Source of the DNA: Gigaspora margarita
Taxonomy: Eukaryota; Glomeromycota; Glomeromycetes; Diversisporales; Gigasporaceae
Assembly: GCA_009809945.1 (NCBI GenBank)
Contig: WTPW01000592.1
Span: forward strand, 237,164-301,163
Length of the DNA: 64,000 bases
Reading direction: 5' to 3'
The notes beneath the pieces were generated by a model that saw nothing but the letters and a program-made list of their open reading frames with translations, was not told the origin of the DNA and made no database searches. Positions 1-12,111 of the stretch are shown here, one piece after another. Position 1 is the first letter of the stretch; each line of letters begins with the position of its first letter. The position numbers and the translations under genes were made by a program.

Positions 1-610
1 TTTTTATATCATCTAATAATATATATAATGATATATATAATCAGTAATATATCAGTCAGTGAAAATAGAAAATTACAATAATCAACAAAATATCAGCCTA
101 TTTTAAGTTTAAAAAAATAAATTAATAAAATCAGATAAATTTCATCACGAAATAAATAAAATCATGTGATAATCGGTATATATTATCATTTATCAGCCTA
201 AAATTAGATCATACAAGTTCATTTAATAATATCATTTTTATATCATCTAATAATATATATAATAATATATATAATCAGGAATGTATCAGTCAGTGAAAAT
301 AGAATATTACAATAATCATCAATATATCAGTCTAAAATTTAGATCATACATGTTAATTAATAATATCATATTTATATCATCCTATAATGTTTATAATCAG
401 AAATATATCGTTAGGCTGATTTTTGTTGATTATATTAACCAACATAAATCTTCTTTTATTTGGATTAATTTTAAAATTTAATATAATCATCACTCTATCG
501 GTTCATGATATTAGGCTGATATATTACGATTATATTAGTTAGTAAATAATCATATATCCAATTTAATAATGTTTGTTTTTATACATAACACCTTAATATC
601 GTCTTATTAT
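1..610. repeat. AT-rich tandem repeat, unit about 237 bp
   Basis: A block starting near position 8 (ATCATCTAATAATATATATA, followed by a TATCAGTCAGTGAAAATAGA segment) recurs near 245 with few changes, giving a period of about 237 bp. A third, weaker partial copy starts near 374. Stretches ending in TATCAGCCTA also recur. No protein-like frame is convincing; a 66-codon frame at 281-481 lies inside the repeat and follows its AT bias. The block abuts the truncated left end of the LTR element that follows. Confidence 0.7.
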
Positions 611-629
611 ATTAAAAAATTTTGACCTG

Positions 630-1270
630 TGTAAGCAAATGAATCAGATATCATTAAACTATGCATCCATTGCCTCTGCCTTGAGTGCCGAAACTGATAT
701 ACAATATCGCCCAAAACAATCTAAACAATTCTACTGGAAGCCAAGGCCTACCAACAATTCTCGCCCAAATGTTATCTGCTATTGATGCAGTAAACAAGGA
801 CACTATACAAGAGACTGTATAGCTGAACTTCTCCCAACTAAAGAGCAACGTTATCAAATGAATTCTCAATCCCAAATGAAGCAGAAAATTCATTATGCTG
901 CTGTAGAGGAAGAATACTACTCAGATGAGGATGAGGTCTATGTTACTCATGCCCCTTGTCCTAAATCTTATAACACTAACCGCAAGATACAAAAAGAAGC
1001 CCAAAAAGAAATCCAAAGGAAATCAGAATCTCAAAAGGAAATTAAATTAAGAAACAGGACTGTGCAAGCTAATGAACCTAAATTTGAGGACATGATAAAA
1101 GAACCCATTGAAGTCCTTAAACCTACTAAAGCACCTAAAAAAAAGATCCAAAAACTTCCATCTGTAATTGACCAATTGGAGCCTTATGAGATTTCCAAGG
1201 ATCTCTTGAACAAACAAGCCCAAGCTATCTATAGACAGCTGCTTCAATACCAGCTGCTTCAATACCCAAA
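630..1270 (+). pseudogene. gag C-terminal part of the gypsy element
   Basis: The sequence encodes a basic, glutamine- and proline-rich tail followed by a CCHC zinc knuckle (CYYCSKQGHYTRDC, near 768-812), typical of retroelement nucleocapsid. An acidic patch (EEEYYSDEDE) and a Lys/Glu-rich segment follow before the protease. The capsid proper is not in the window because the element is truncated on this side. Part of the fossil at 610-6932. Confidence 0.85.
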
Positions 1271-1273
1271 CCA

Positions 1274-1700
1274 ATGAAAAACCTCACCCAAACCATAAAG
1301 AGAGGCAATGCTCCAGTCACTGAAGCCAACCATGTGAAATTAGGACCTAAAAGAAAAACAGTAGCTATGAGGTGCTATGTCAATATTAAAGGACAACCAG
1401 TAGTTGCCATACTCGACTCTGGTGCTGCTGTTAGTATCATTACTGCCAAATTAATGAAAAAATTAGGATTGAAAATTAACCAAAAATCCAAGACTATTGT
1501 TATAACTGCTAATGGACAAAGAGAAAAAGTATTAGGATCCATTAATGATGTGAAGATTACCCTCTAAAATATTGCAATCCCTATTGATTTGCAAGTTATA
1601 GAATCAAAAGATGAGATCCTCTTGTTGGGAACTGATTGGTTCAACAAGTCCAGAGCAAACCTTGATTTTGATAACCATACCTTGAAGATTCGCTACTTAG
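1274..1700 (+). pseudogene. retropepsin-like aspartic protease part of the gypsy element
   Basis: A retropepsin active-site block (ILDSGAAVSIIT, near 1410-1445) is followed by beta-strand-like segments and a second hydrophobic block with LLGTDW near 1620-1640, which is the flap/C-terminal region of gypsy proteases. The position between the zinc knuckle and RT is as expected for pol processing. Part of the fossil at 610-6932. Confidence 0.88.
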
Positions 1701-2089
1701 AAAAAAGAGCTACCATTTATACTACCTATGTAAGTGGTGAACCTGTACCTGAAGAATTTGAAGAATTTACCGATGAGGATAAATGGATCAATAAAATTGA
1801 ACAAAATAAAATGGAAACTTACTATACTGAAGAAGGAGACCAAGAAGAAGAAAACCTGTTCTTTAATCCATGGACAGAAGTTATCTCTAAAAAGAACCCA
1901 GTAGCCTATGTTGCTTTTACAGCTGAAGTTAATGTCCAACTCTCTACCATGCAAATTAATACTGCCTTTACTAATTCTGAAAAGAAGATTGCAGATAAGA
2001 TTCTTCTCAACAACAGCCACATTTTTGCAGAAAATATTTCTGAGGAAGGACAAACCTTAGAACTCGGACAAACCAGTGAAGTTTGCCAT

Positions 2090-2700
2090 GAAATTTATAC
2101 TCCTAACGTCCATCCAATTAAACAACAAGCATATAGAGCCTCCTCAGATGACCGAAAATTCCTTAAAACTGAAATAGAAGAAATAGAAAAAAGAGGAATC
2201 ATTAGAGAATCCTGTAGTCCATGGTCTTCTCCTGTGGTTATTGTACCTAAAAAGAATGGAAAGAAGAGACTTTACATTGACTATCGCAAGTTGAATGCAG
2301 TTACTTAAAAAGATGTCTACCCTTTGCCTGATATCAATGAAATCCTATCCATTTTTGAAGGAGCCCAATGGTTCACTAGTTTAGATTTGGCTAGTGGATA
2401 TTGGCAAGTTGCCGTAAATGAAAAAGACAAAAAGAAAACTGCATTCATCACTAGGCAAGAAATGTATGAGTTCAATGTGATGCCCTTTGGACTATGCAAT
2501 GCTCCTGCTACCTTCCAAAGATTAATGGACAAGATCCTTCACCCATTTATCAACATGTTTGTAGTAGTATATCTGGACAATATCACTATTTACTCTAGAA
2601 CATTTGAAGAATATAGTCAACATCTCCAAACTGTATTTAACACCCTAGAAGAAGCTAACCTAAAGCTGAACACAGAAAGTGTTTCTTCTTTTTAAATGAA
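2090..2700 (+). pseudogene. reverse transcriptase part of the gypsy element
   Basis: Gypsy RT blocks are readable in order: the entry segment (IIRESCSPWSSPVVIVPKKN), the YIDYRKLN block, FTSLDLASGYWQV, the MPFGLCNAPATFQRLMD block, and the active-site region near 2565-2600. The thumb segment RQIRGFLGLASYYRKFI lies near 2795-2850. These are diagnostic of Ty3/gypsy RVT_1. Part of the fossil at 610-6932. Confidence 0.93.
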
Positions 2701-2979
2701 ATCAAATTTTTAGAACATATTGTAGAAAAAGATTGAGTAAATCCTGATGAAGAAAAGATTGCTAAAGTGAAAAACTTCCCTATACCCACTACTGTTAGAC
2801 AAATTAGAGGATTCCTAGGACTTGCTTCTTATTACAGGAAGTTTATCAAAGAATTTTCCAAAATTGCCAAACCTCTTAATCTCTTATTACAAAAGGACCA
2901 ACTCTACCATTGGGGTGATGAACAAGAAAAAGCTTTTCAGACCTTGAAGGACCATCTTGTCTCTGCACCAATTCTACAA

Positions 2980-3370
2980 TATCCTGACTTTAACCAACCC
3001 TTCTATGTGCATACTGATACTTCACAATCTGGTCTAGGAGCTGTGCTAGCTCAAATTGATAAAAATAAAAGAGAACATGTCATTGTATATGCCAGCAGAA
3101 GCCTATCAAAAGCTGAACAAAATTACTCTGCTACAGAATTAGAATGCTTAGCTGTAGTATGGGCCGTTGAACACTTCCATCAATATTTAGGAGGAAACCA
3201 CTTCTATCTTGTAACTGACCATGCAGCCTTAAAATGGCTTAGAACTACCAAGCTAGTTGGGAAAAGAGCCAGATGGATTATACGCCTAGAACCATATAAT
3301 TTTACTATAATCCATAGAGCAGGAAGGAAACATAACAATGCAGATTCCCTATCAAGAATGTATGAACTAG
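2980..3370 (+). pseudogene. RNase H part of the gypsy element
   Basis: The connection domain and RNase H are readable, with HTDTSQSGLGAVLAQ, a YSATELECLAVVWAVEHF block, LVTDHAALKWL and HNNADSLSRM. These are the usual acidic-residue blocks of gypsy RNase H. It is directly continuous with the RT thumb upstream. Part of the fossil at 610-6932. Confidence 0.92.
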
Positions 3371-4780
3371 AGGAATTGTTAGAAGAAGAGCAAGAAGTAA
3401 ACATGTTTGATCTCCTTACAGAACAAGAAGCTTTCGATGCATTTCTTGCAGGAAGACCCTTTACTATTCCAATGGATGAGAAAGAAAAAGAAGTCTTCTA
3501 TCTTGGAGATATTGAAAAGCTTGACAAAGATAAAGTCTACCCTACTCTTGAAGAATTCTATCTAAGCAATCTTTGGGATGATTTTGAACCTCTTCCAGAA
3601 GCAGAATACCCAATGACCTATGCTCTAACCTATGAAGAGGAAGAACTTCTTTGGAGATATGAAGTTTTTGAGCTAGATATTATAACTTTCTTCAACCAAC
3701 AGGGTAATCTAAATTTCAACCAGATGATAAAAACCCTTATAGCAGATTATACCAGTGAATTTGAGATATATGAAGGAGCTAAAAAATGGAGACTAGAATA
3801 TGATCAAGAAAAGAAACAAAATGGCCTAGAACCAGAAGAACAAGAACCTGAAACCCAAAAAGGTGCTCGAACAGTACAGGACCTAGCAATTGTTAAATGG
3901 ACCCTACATAATGACCTATCTTTAACCCTCCTTGATAGCATTCAACCACATGAACAAATGATCTTCTCAGCTAAGGGAATACAATATGATAACCAATTTT
4001 GTACCTGGTATTATATTGAACATATTAGCAAAAGATTTTATACAAAAAAACAAAGGAAAAGGCCTTATTAAAGATTGGAAAGGTCCCTGCGCCCAATGTC
4101 AGTGTGGAAATAAACTATATAGCCCCTGTGATGAATGCTCTACTTGCTATATTGAACTTTGACTCTGAGTAACAATTAAATGATATCCTATTGAGGAAAT
4201 AGGAAAGTGCTATTGGAGTACACCTGATGGTTATGAAGGTAACGATATTTCAAACTTACCTGAACCCTACCCCTATGACCCTTTACCCTTGAAACCCTTG
4301 TTTGAACAACAATCTGACTCTGTAGTTATTCAACAAAATATTACCAATATTCAAATCAATTACCAAATTGTTCAATCTACTTATACCTTAATAGATATAC
4401 CTTGGTGGTTACCTTTGTTAGAAACACCCTCTTCCCAACTTTTAGATGAACACAATAATTTTTCTCCTAATTACCTTTGTAATTCTGTTTGGTGGACTAC
4501 ACCTAACCCTACCTTTTATTCTTAGATCATAATTCTTTTTTTTTTAACCTGACAATAAGCTCAATCTAGTCTAGATAGTTGGTATTCTAGCATCCTATTT
4601 TAAAATAGAACCTGAACATTATCAAAACATAAAAATATTTTTAGAAACTGCTACCTACCCCTCCCAATTTACAAAAACCCAAAAAGAGCAATTACAAAGA
4701 AAAAGTCAATATTTTTGTATTAAAAAAATCAACTCTATAAAAGAAAACAGAAGCAAAACCAAGATCTACTAAAAGTTATT
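3370..4780 (+). pseudogene. RNase H-integrase linker of the gypsy element, with cysteine-rich patch
   Basis: A long acidic linker (runs such as ELEELLEEEQEV and EEQEPETQKG) joins RNase H to integrase. Near 4085-4160 is a compact cysteine-rich patch (CAQCQCG, then CDECSTC) that resembles a zinc ribbon and is not usual at this place in gypsy elements. The remainder is Asn/Pro/Trp-rich and unrecognised. Part of the fossil at 610-6932. Confidence 0.6.
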
Positions 4781-4789
4781 CAAAAACAT

Positions 4790-5865
4790 GAGGTTGAAAC
4801 TGTATTGTACCTCATGCACAACCATCCTCTTGGAGCACATTTTGGAACTGACAAAATGTTTGACAAACTCAAAAGTTGATACTATTGGTCTCAAATATAT
4901 GAACATATTCACAATTATGTAAAGACTTGTGATAGTTGTCAAAAGAGAGGAAATATCGACAACATGGCCCTCTCCACCCTATCAAAGTAGAAGCACTCTT
5001 TGATAAAATTGGAATTGATTTTGTTGGACCTCTTCCTTCTACTGCCCAAGGAAATAAATATATAATCGTTGCTATAGATTATATGACCAAATACCCTGAA
5101 GCTAAAGCAGTACCAAATGCAACTGCTCAACAAATTGCTGATTTTATCTACGAAGATATCATTTGTAGACATGGATGCCCTAATTTTATACTCACTGATC
5201 ATGGAACACATTTTAATAATTTGCTTATTGAAGGCTTGATGCAGAAATTCCAAATTAAACACTTGTTAACTACTCCCTATCATCCACAAACAAATAGATT
5301 AGTAGAACATTTTAATAGGACATTGTGTAAATCCTTAGCTAAATTAGCTAATGACAATACAAAATAGGATAAATTGATACCTTCTGTCCTGTTCTCATAT
5401 AGAAGTTCTAAACATGCAACTACCAAGTTCACACCTTTCTTACTTGCCTATAGCAGAGAACCGAAATTGCCTATCTTCAGATTACAAGAAAATTCAGAAG
5501 AAAATCTTTTAACAAGATTATACTCCCTTATAGAAGTTTTACCTGCCAATTGGGCCCAAGCAAAGAAGAATGTTGAGAAATCTCAACAACGTCAGAAGTT
5601 CTACTGGGATAGAAAGCTCAAGAAAGTTATACGCCTATTTGAAAAGGAAGAACAAGTATTGTGTTATGATGCTGCAAGAGATAAATATTTCACAGGCAAA
5701 TTATTACTGAAATGGAAAGCACCCTACTTTATCTATAGTAAAGTGGCACAAGATGTTTACAAGCTTCGTACCATGGATGGACAGATCTTAGAAACACCAA
5801 TCAATGCCTATTTACTAAAAAAGTACTATACCCGTCAAACATGGGACCCCATGATCATTATATAG
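4790..5865 (+). pseudogene. integrase part of the gypsy element
   Basis: The N-terminal HHCC zinc domain (HPLGAHFGTDKM ... CDSCQKRG) lies near 4825-4945. It is followed by the catalytic core (IGIDFVGPLP, ILTDHGTHFNN, TPYHPQTNRLVEHFNR) and a C-terminal segment (GKLLLKWKAPYFI, VYKLRTMDG) that fits the GPY/F module. No chromodomain follows. Part of the fossil at 610-6932. Confidence 0.92.
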
Positions 5866-6020
5866 AACATTTCTTTTTTTTTATCATTTTTCTATTTTTA
5901 TTTTTATTTCTTTCTACTATATTTAGCAATTGTAAAAAGATGACAACAGTATTAGAGTTAGTTATGCAGGAGTTATCCAAGAAGAACTAGCCAATGTTGT
6001 TGTAGAACCTCCTCCTTAGC

Positions 6021-6278
6021 ATTGAAAGGATCGAACTAAAAAGAAGGTCCAAGAAGTATATCGAATTTTACGAAATATAGCAAGACAAAGATGTAGTAAA
6101 AGTATTCGTATAAAAACTTTGGTCTATGCTTACTATTTAGGAGAACTTCTAGAAACAAAGCCCAAAACTCCAGCCCAATGTACAGTTTTGGCTAATCTCC
6201 TGACCAAGTATTATGAAATAGCTTCTACTCAAACTTACAAGATCTTTTCACCATATGGTGTAGAAGCTATTTATTGAA
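6021..6278 (+). pseudogene. small accessory frame between integrase and LTR
   Basis: An uninterrupted frame without an ATG at its head encodes a basic, helix-rich peptide with blocks TLVYAYYLGELLETKPKT and AQCTVLANLLTKYYEIA. It lies after the GPY/F-like end of integrase and before the purine tract, where some gypsy elements carry an extra gene. I do not recognise the product, and no signal peptide or membrane segment is visible. Coding bias is like that of pol. Part of the fossil at 610-6932. Confidence 0.45.
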
Positions 6279-6378
6279 CCAAATTCTTAAATTTGTCCAA
6301 TATTAAGACTCTCCATACATCAGACCTTGTCTTTCTATTTTAAGTTCTCATGGAATTCGAAAATAAGCCTGGGAGAAT

Positions 6379-6932
6379 GTTGACCTATGAAAATACACAA
6401 AAATGGGCATAACTCTTGAACAATGATTGGAATTTGATGAAACAACCACCATTTGTTTCAGCTCGATGAGACGGTTCGAATGAGCTATAGATCATCTCTG
6501 TACGACTACTGGTTGTCAAGATCAGAACCAATGAACAATTAAGTATAGGATCTACAATTTGATTGGTTAGGCGATCTACTGCACGCCAAATTGCATATAT
6601 GGCATTTATAAAACATGTCATATTTATAGCATATATACTCTATATTTTATTTATTACACATATGTCATTTATTTCATATATTACATTTATACTATTTATA
6701 CATATATTTTATTAGTAATAGATATAGCATTTATTGCACATGTAATAGACATAGCCCGTTACATTTGTGAAAAACAAAAATGTATAAAAGCAGCTGATGT
6801 GAACCCCAAGTTCAACATCGAGTCTTCATACTCTTTCACTAATAATACATTTATTTATTATTTAAAAAAAAACAATTACTAGTATCCTCATATACTTTTA
6901 ATTGTAGCCTCTTTCGTAATTGCAAATTGCCA
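6379..6932 (+). repeat. 3' LTR of the gypsy element
   Basis: It begins TGTTGACCTATG immediately after a purine-rich tract (GGGAGAA), the normal plus-strand primer and LTR junction. It contains a TATA-like stretch (ATGTATAAAAGC, near 6780) followed by a putative R region, and a CA end is likely at one of two CA/TGCCA positions near 6923-6932. The right end is inferred because no second LTR is present. It can supply the promoter and polyadenylation signal in intact relatives. Confidence 0.7.
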
Positions 6933-9097
6933 AAAATCTTCTTTGTTAAGTTTTATTAAAAAATGCCTTTCGACTTAGATATATCACAGCAACAAGTAAG
7001 GTTATACAAAGTGTTCACTGTCTAAGATCGCTCTAGTTACCTACTATCTTTAAAGAAATGGATATAGGATAACACTATCGATTACTCTGCATCATGGGCC
7101 CAGGTCAAGGTCTCATGACAAAAGGATACCTGTGACTTCATTCATAGCATCAACAAACCTGACAAACCTTGAGATTCAGACCAAATCTTTCACATCTCTT
7201 TCTGCCTTCTGATTCAAGATTTAAAGAATCTTGATTGACTGTTGGATAAAGTTTTGATTAGATGATATGCGATTAGCAGTTTTTAATTAACAACCTGTAG
7301 CAACTACTTTTACAATATGCATATGCCAACTCTAATGCTATCCAACCAAATATAAGATTTTTTTGATCAAGTCAGCATTTATATAAACTTTCGAGATTTG
7401 AATCCTGACTGAAATCTATGCATTTACGTATTTTTATATAAATTCAAATCCAAAAAAACCCTCTGATAGTTGAGTTTTGTAATAAAAGTGAATATAATGA
7501 AATTCGATATAGAGGTGTAAATGCTTAGTTTAAATACTTTGATACAATTTAATGCATATCAAAAAGATAAGGAGAATGATCAGGTGTTACATACTATGTG
7601 CTACAATACCCTGCTCTGATAACATGGGTCAAGATCGGAAAAGACATCAAACCACAGGAATTTTATTTCTACTACCTAATTTTGAGTTTGTTTGTTTAAA
7701 CATTTTTGATTGGCTGCAACGATTTTGGAATTCTAAACAGAAATTTTGGAATTGTGGAAACTTCTAAACAGAAATTACATCATTGCCACGAACTACTGAT
7801 TTTTTTGTATTCTGACGACATTTTAAATTAAGTTTTACGATATTTTGAATATATTAAATCAATATTTGAATTAAAGTAGTTAAAGTTACTAAGTAAATGT
7901 GCATTTAAGTTTCTATTAAAGTTAAATGTTTTGAATTCCTAATTGCGTAATTTCTTTAATTCGTAATTGTGACATAATACATTATTCTGAAATCTATCTA
8001 TTATTATTTATTATTTATCTTCTATCTATTATATTATTATATATATCTTTAAATTTGAGTTTGTGCATTTTAATATTTTGTTTGGTCAGCTTCAGAAAGC
8101 ATGACTAGAATGTGGGAAAAATTTTAATCAGTCTATGCCCGATTCATAAATTCGTAATAATTGTGACATTTGATTTTTGGTAATATCCTATTTATTTTTT
8201 TTTACTATTTTTATAGTATAAAACTATCATCGATTATGAGTGTCTCTTATTATTATATTTTTTACCAATCTTTTGTTCATGTGATGAGAAAATAATAAAA
8301 TTATTAGACTGTAGGAATATTGGCACAGTGTTTATTTGGTAGGCATGGGCGTATAAATGAATTTTATATATATTAATTTAAGGCTATAAAAAAAATTCAA
8401 TTGCACTTTGCTATTTTTGATTACTATACCCAAAACCGGGTCGTTTAATGCCAGGTACATCACAAGATTACCTGATATGTAACCCAGTTCCATCTGAACA
8501 AAACAAAGTGAGATGACAATTATCTAAACTAGTTTGTTACTAAGTAAAAGTATTAGAAATACGATTTTACCATATATAAGCCTCCTTCTCTGTCCTTAAT
8601 CTGATCTCAAACTCACTATCAATTGATTTTAAGTAAGCTCGCGATGTACCTAGCTTGGCTTTAAGCGACCTCTAAAACCGTAATTAAAATATAAGAAAAT
8701 TTAGAATAAGATAATCAATTATGATCAACTGATGTAATTATAACTCTGTAATTATTGCGACATATGATAATTTTTATCTAATTATGTTATAATTTCATTA
8801 TTGATCTATACTATGAATTAATAATCTAAGTGTTAAAATTGAAATGTGTAGAATCAAGTTGTTATCAAATTGTTTTTTAAAAATCAGCTTTCGTTCATTA
8901 TGCACACTTTTGTATCTTTGAAATTAGAAAAACTAAGATATGAATAATGTTAATAATATGCATTAGTAAGTTATATCCTGTGTATTCAGAATAGTAAAGT
9001 TTATAATACTTAAATCATTATCATTCCTAACTGATTATTAGAATAGTAGCAAGTTTCGTATAAGAATTTTTATTAGGCTATGCAAACTAATAAAATT
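6933..9097. other. AT-rich non-coding stretch
   Basis: I see no supportable gene here. A 71-codon frame at 7552-7767 has no family resemblance and follows base composition. A 19-base word near 8462 (CACAAGATTACCTGATATG) also occurs inside the MITE at 32350-32656, so part of 8440-8540 is repeat-derived. A 15-base duplication (TTCTAAACAGAAATT) lies near 7730 and 7767. Confidence 0.6.
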
Positions 9098-9269
9098 GGT
9101 TTTCATAACCTGGCCGGGGCACTTTTTTTAAAAAGTTAAAAATTTTTGTTATAATAAATTTTTTTTTGAAAAAAAATTTATAAAAATTTTTATATTAAAA
9201 AAATTTTTAAATATAACATTTTTTGCTGGCCGGCCGGGTCCTATTTGCTTGTCCCATGTTATGAGAACC
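9098..9269. mobile_element. short MITE (172 bp) with GGTTYTCATAAC termini
   Basis: Left end GGTTTTCATAACCTGG and right end (reverse complement) GGTTCTCATAACATGG form imperfect terminal inverted repeats around an AT-rich core that is itself flanked by CCGGCC-type blocks. The flanks AACTAATAAAATT (9085-9097) and AACTAATTTAATT (9270-9282) match at 11 of 13 positions and may be a decayed target duplication. The superfamily is undetermined. Confidence 0.65.
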
Positions 9270-9299
9270 AACTAATTTAATTTGCATGGCCTTACTGTA

Positions 9300-10440
9300 T
9301 ATTGCCAAATTTTAAAGTTTGTAACAGAATTTTTACATTAACACACAATAAAAACCTTAATACAAAAAAATTAACAACTACTTACAATAATTATTAGAAT
9401 AGTGAGTAAGTTATGAAAGAGTTTTTACAGTAATACACAATAGAAAACACAATAATATCAATAAAACTCAATCCTAACTACGCATTAAGCATAAAGAGGT
9501 TTGTAAAGAATTTTTTTACAATAAATCATGATAGAAAATATGTTACAAGATTTTTTAAAATAATTTTTACAATAATTCCAATAACTCAATTATTGTATAT
9601 ACTGTACTATCAGGTTTTATGTAGTAAAATTACAAAAATTCCAACACAAACCAACTCGATTTTAATAACGTACCATAGACAGAACAGCAAGTAAGTCTAT
9701 AAGAAATTTTTGCAGTTCCTTATAATAGAATCATTATAACCAACTTTAGCCACTATGCATTCTGCATTGGTAATTCTATAGCAGAGTTTATATGGTAACT
9801 TATGATAGAAATTACAAAAATTGAATGTAAACTAGAATTTATTACTCTTGCAATTTTGCGACCCCAATCAATTTTCATATTATGCTATAAAATCAGAAAT
9901 CATTTTGATTAGCAATCTCTAACATATAGTAATGGTAGCATGGTACTCTGAATTTTTAAAAGACATGGGTGAATTTAAAGTAAAGTACTAAAAATTTACT
10001 ATACTTTAGAGATCGTTAATCCAAAAATAATTTCTGATTTATGGCGTAATATAAAAAATGATTGTAGATCACACAATTAAATTCTGTAATAAAAGTTTTT
10101 ACAGTAATTTATAATAGAAAACAATGACAATCCCAATAACTGGAATAAATAAGTTCTTAATTTTTTAGACAGAAATTACGATAATTCCAATAATAATGCA
10201 CCAATTCAACCTTAATCACATATAGTGGTCACAAATAGCAAATAAGTTCTATAACAGAATTTTTCAATAGCTTATAGTAAAAGTGATGATAATTCTAATA
10301 TTACTATACTAATAAGATCTTACTACTATGTAACCATTTGAGAGTAAATTCTATATCAAAATTTATCATGGCAATAATGACAGAAATCATGTGAAATCAT
10401 AGTAATTCCAAACAATTCATTCAAATTTGTCTGTAAAAGC
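9300..10440. repeat. decayed tandem repeat, unit about 90-150 bp
   Basis: A motif of the form AGTAAGTTnTAnAACAGAATTTTT-ACAGTAATnnATnATAGAAA recurs at about 9310, 9404, 9496, 9690, 9773, 10090, 10231 and 10343, often with ACAATAATTCCAATAA nearby. Spacing and sequence are irregular, so it is an old, diverged array. No protein-like frame is seen. Confidence 0.55.
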
Positions 10441-10472
10441 AATCCTTATAATTTAAAACAAATACTAAATAA

Positions 10473-10500
10473 GATGGGTGGCATGCAAGTGCCACCCATC
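10473..10500. other. perfect 11-bp hairpin
   Basis: GATGGGTGGCA and TGCCACCCATC are exact reverse complements separated by six bases, and the arms are strikingly GC-rich for this region. No poly-T run follows on either strand, so it is probably the core of a small foldback element rather than a terminator. Confidence 0.6.
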
Positions 10501-11049
10501 GCACTCGTATAAATAATGCACTACTACTAGATTTTTGAATTTATTTGCCACCTTAAATTATAAATGAATTTGTACCAGATACGCTCTAGTATTAAAATAA
10601 ATTGCTTTATAATTATTAATAACTAATATTTTACAATAAAACTTAATCTAATTTGTTTTAAAGAAAAAATTTATCTTTATTGCGCCATACAGAATATTAT
10701 TTAATAACCCAGATTCTTTCATCCACATATATGATTATGTAAATTGTTATTCAAATAATTGTATAAGGATTAAAAGAATTAGAATGTAATCTAAAAATAT
10801 GCAATGAAAGAAATTGTTAATACCAAATTTTTTAATAATAAAAGAATCAAATATTATAGTATTATCTTCAAAGCAAAAAATAAACTATATTATCTAAATT
10901 TTTATTGGTTTATTAAAAGAGTAATCATTGTAAATATAATGAAATCGACAATTTTCATAATTCATTATTTCTTTGATTGCACATATATTTTGATTTGGGT
11001 TACCCCTATCTTTAAGCATCTGGCAAAAAAAAAAGTTGATTGCTAGTGG
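10501..11049. other. AT-rich non-coding stretch
   Basis: Nothing supportable is seen. An 80-codon frame at 10804-11046 is Ile/Lys/Asn/Tyr-rich, as random AT-rich DNA gives, and resembles no family. Confidence 0.55.
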
Positions 11050-11968
11050 TTCTTCTTCTCTATAGCAGAGCAAGAGAATGAACTTAGCCCAAACTCCTTA
11101 TATATTTTTTACAAATTCTGGAACATGATAGACTAAAATATGAATGTATAGTGTAATATCAGATGGTTGGTATAAACCTTCTTCTACAATAATATCTTGG
11201 TTATTAGGATAAGTAATATTAGGTTGAAGGAAATATTCTTCCCATTCTTTAGCATCTAAAGCAAATTGTGCAAAATCAATATCTGGGTTTTTAATAGCAC
11301 AATATAATTGATCGAATTTGTTCTACAAAATTTTAATTTTCTTAGCCCAATTGGTTGGTAAAATTGCTGACAAATCAAAAATTTGTAGAACTTTAAGCTT
11401 ATTCTGTCCTTGAAGTGAAGTATATTTCCATTTAGTTGTTTTCCAAAATTCAAATATAACATTGCACTTTTTCATTTTATTACATATAGTTTTACACATA
11501 TCATTATCTTATTCATCATTCTGTTCTAATTCAGAAATAAACAATGATCATAATCGATTAGTTATTCTAAGCATAACATAAAGTTCATCTGGAACCCAGT
11601 AATTTAATGGAATTATTGGAAATAATAGGGCTTGAATGTGACTAGGATATGCTAAAATAATTAGATGCAATTATATCTTCTTTTTTTTTAAATTATCTAT
11701 AATCATTTTTTTAAATTGCCCAAGTCTGTTTTTTTGCATTAATACCAGGAACAAAAATTAATAGAATTTGCCATATTGATATCTAGACATAGTGCTAAAA
11801 ACTTCCAATCAGAAGAAAAATATAAATTGATCAACCAATTAATTCTTTATTTGTCAACAAACCCAGATTTTTCCAATTCATTTAATTCATCAACAAGTAG
11901 CTGTGTTGCATTTTTTAATAATTCGTATTTCTTAATACCTGAATGATACTATAGTATAGTGATTATCC
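11050..11968 (-). pseudogene. C-terminal half of a host-type pseudogene, split by the MULE
   Basis: The minus strand encodes recognisable blocks in order: SGIKKYELLKNATQLLVDEL, ELEKSGFVDK, SSDWKFLALCLDINMANS, IQALLFPIIPLNYWVPDE, a run of LRITNRLW type, then GLYQPSDITLYIHILVYHVP. From memory this order matches a large uncharacterised family in Rhizophagus-like fungi. The conserved acidic residues and the CxxC remnant (FCSWY) suggest a nuclease or transposase-like fold, but that is inference. Stops and frame changes interrupt it, so it is dead. Its N-terminal half lies at 20135-21262 on the same strand, beyond the inserted MULE. Confidence 0.65.
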
Positions 11969-12111
11969 AGTAAGGGAGTTTCCAGAAATCAGCTGATTTT
12001 TGTTTACTATGAGCCCACCTCACTCCTACCCCACCCACCCACACCTGATACCCCAATTAGCAAATTAGATTTTACAATTATTAAAAAGTTAAATATAACC
12101 TTTAATAGTAA

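Larger units (their letters stand above)
610..6932 (+). mobile_element. Ty3/gypsy LTR retrotransposon, 5'-truncated fossil
   Basis: Parts follow in Ty3/gypsy order on the + strand: the gag C-terminus with a zinc knuckle, retropepsin, reverse transcriptase, RNase H, a long linker, integrase (HHCC zinc domain, catalytic core, GPY/F-like end), then a purine-rich tract directly before a TG-starting LTR at 6379. The 5' LTR and most of gag are absent and the left end runs into AT-rich tandem repeat. The order RNase H before integrase separates it from Ty1/copia. It is broken, with several breaks. No second LTR is available to date it; the well-kept domain motifs suggest moderate rather than great age. 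Confidence 0.93.

Noticed and set aside
5140-5865. A chromodomain after integrase
   Set aside because: The segment after the catalytic core fits a GPY/F-like module, and no chromodomain aromatic pattern follows.
10804-11046. A small membrane protein of 80 residues
   Set aside because: It is Ile/Lys/Asn/Tyr-rich as expected from AT-rich DNA, and its hydrophobic stretches are ordinary chance products.
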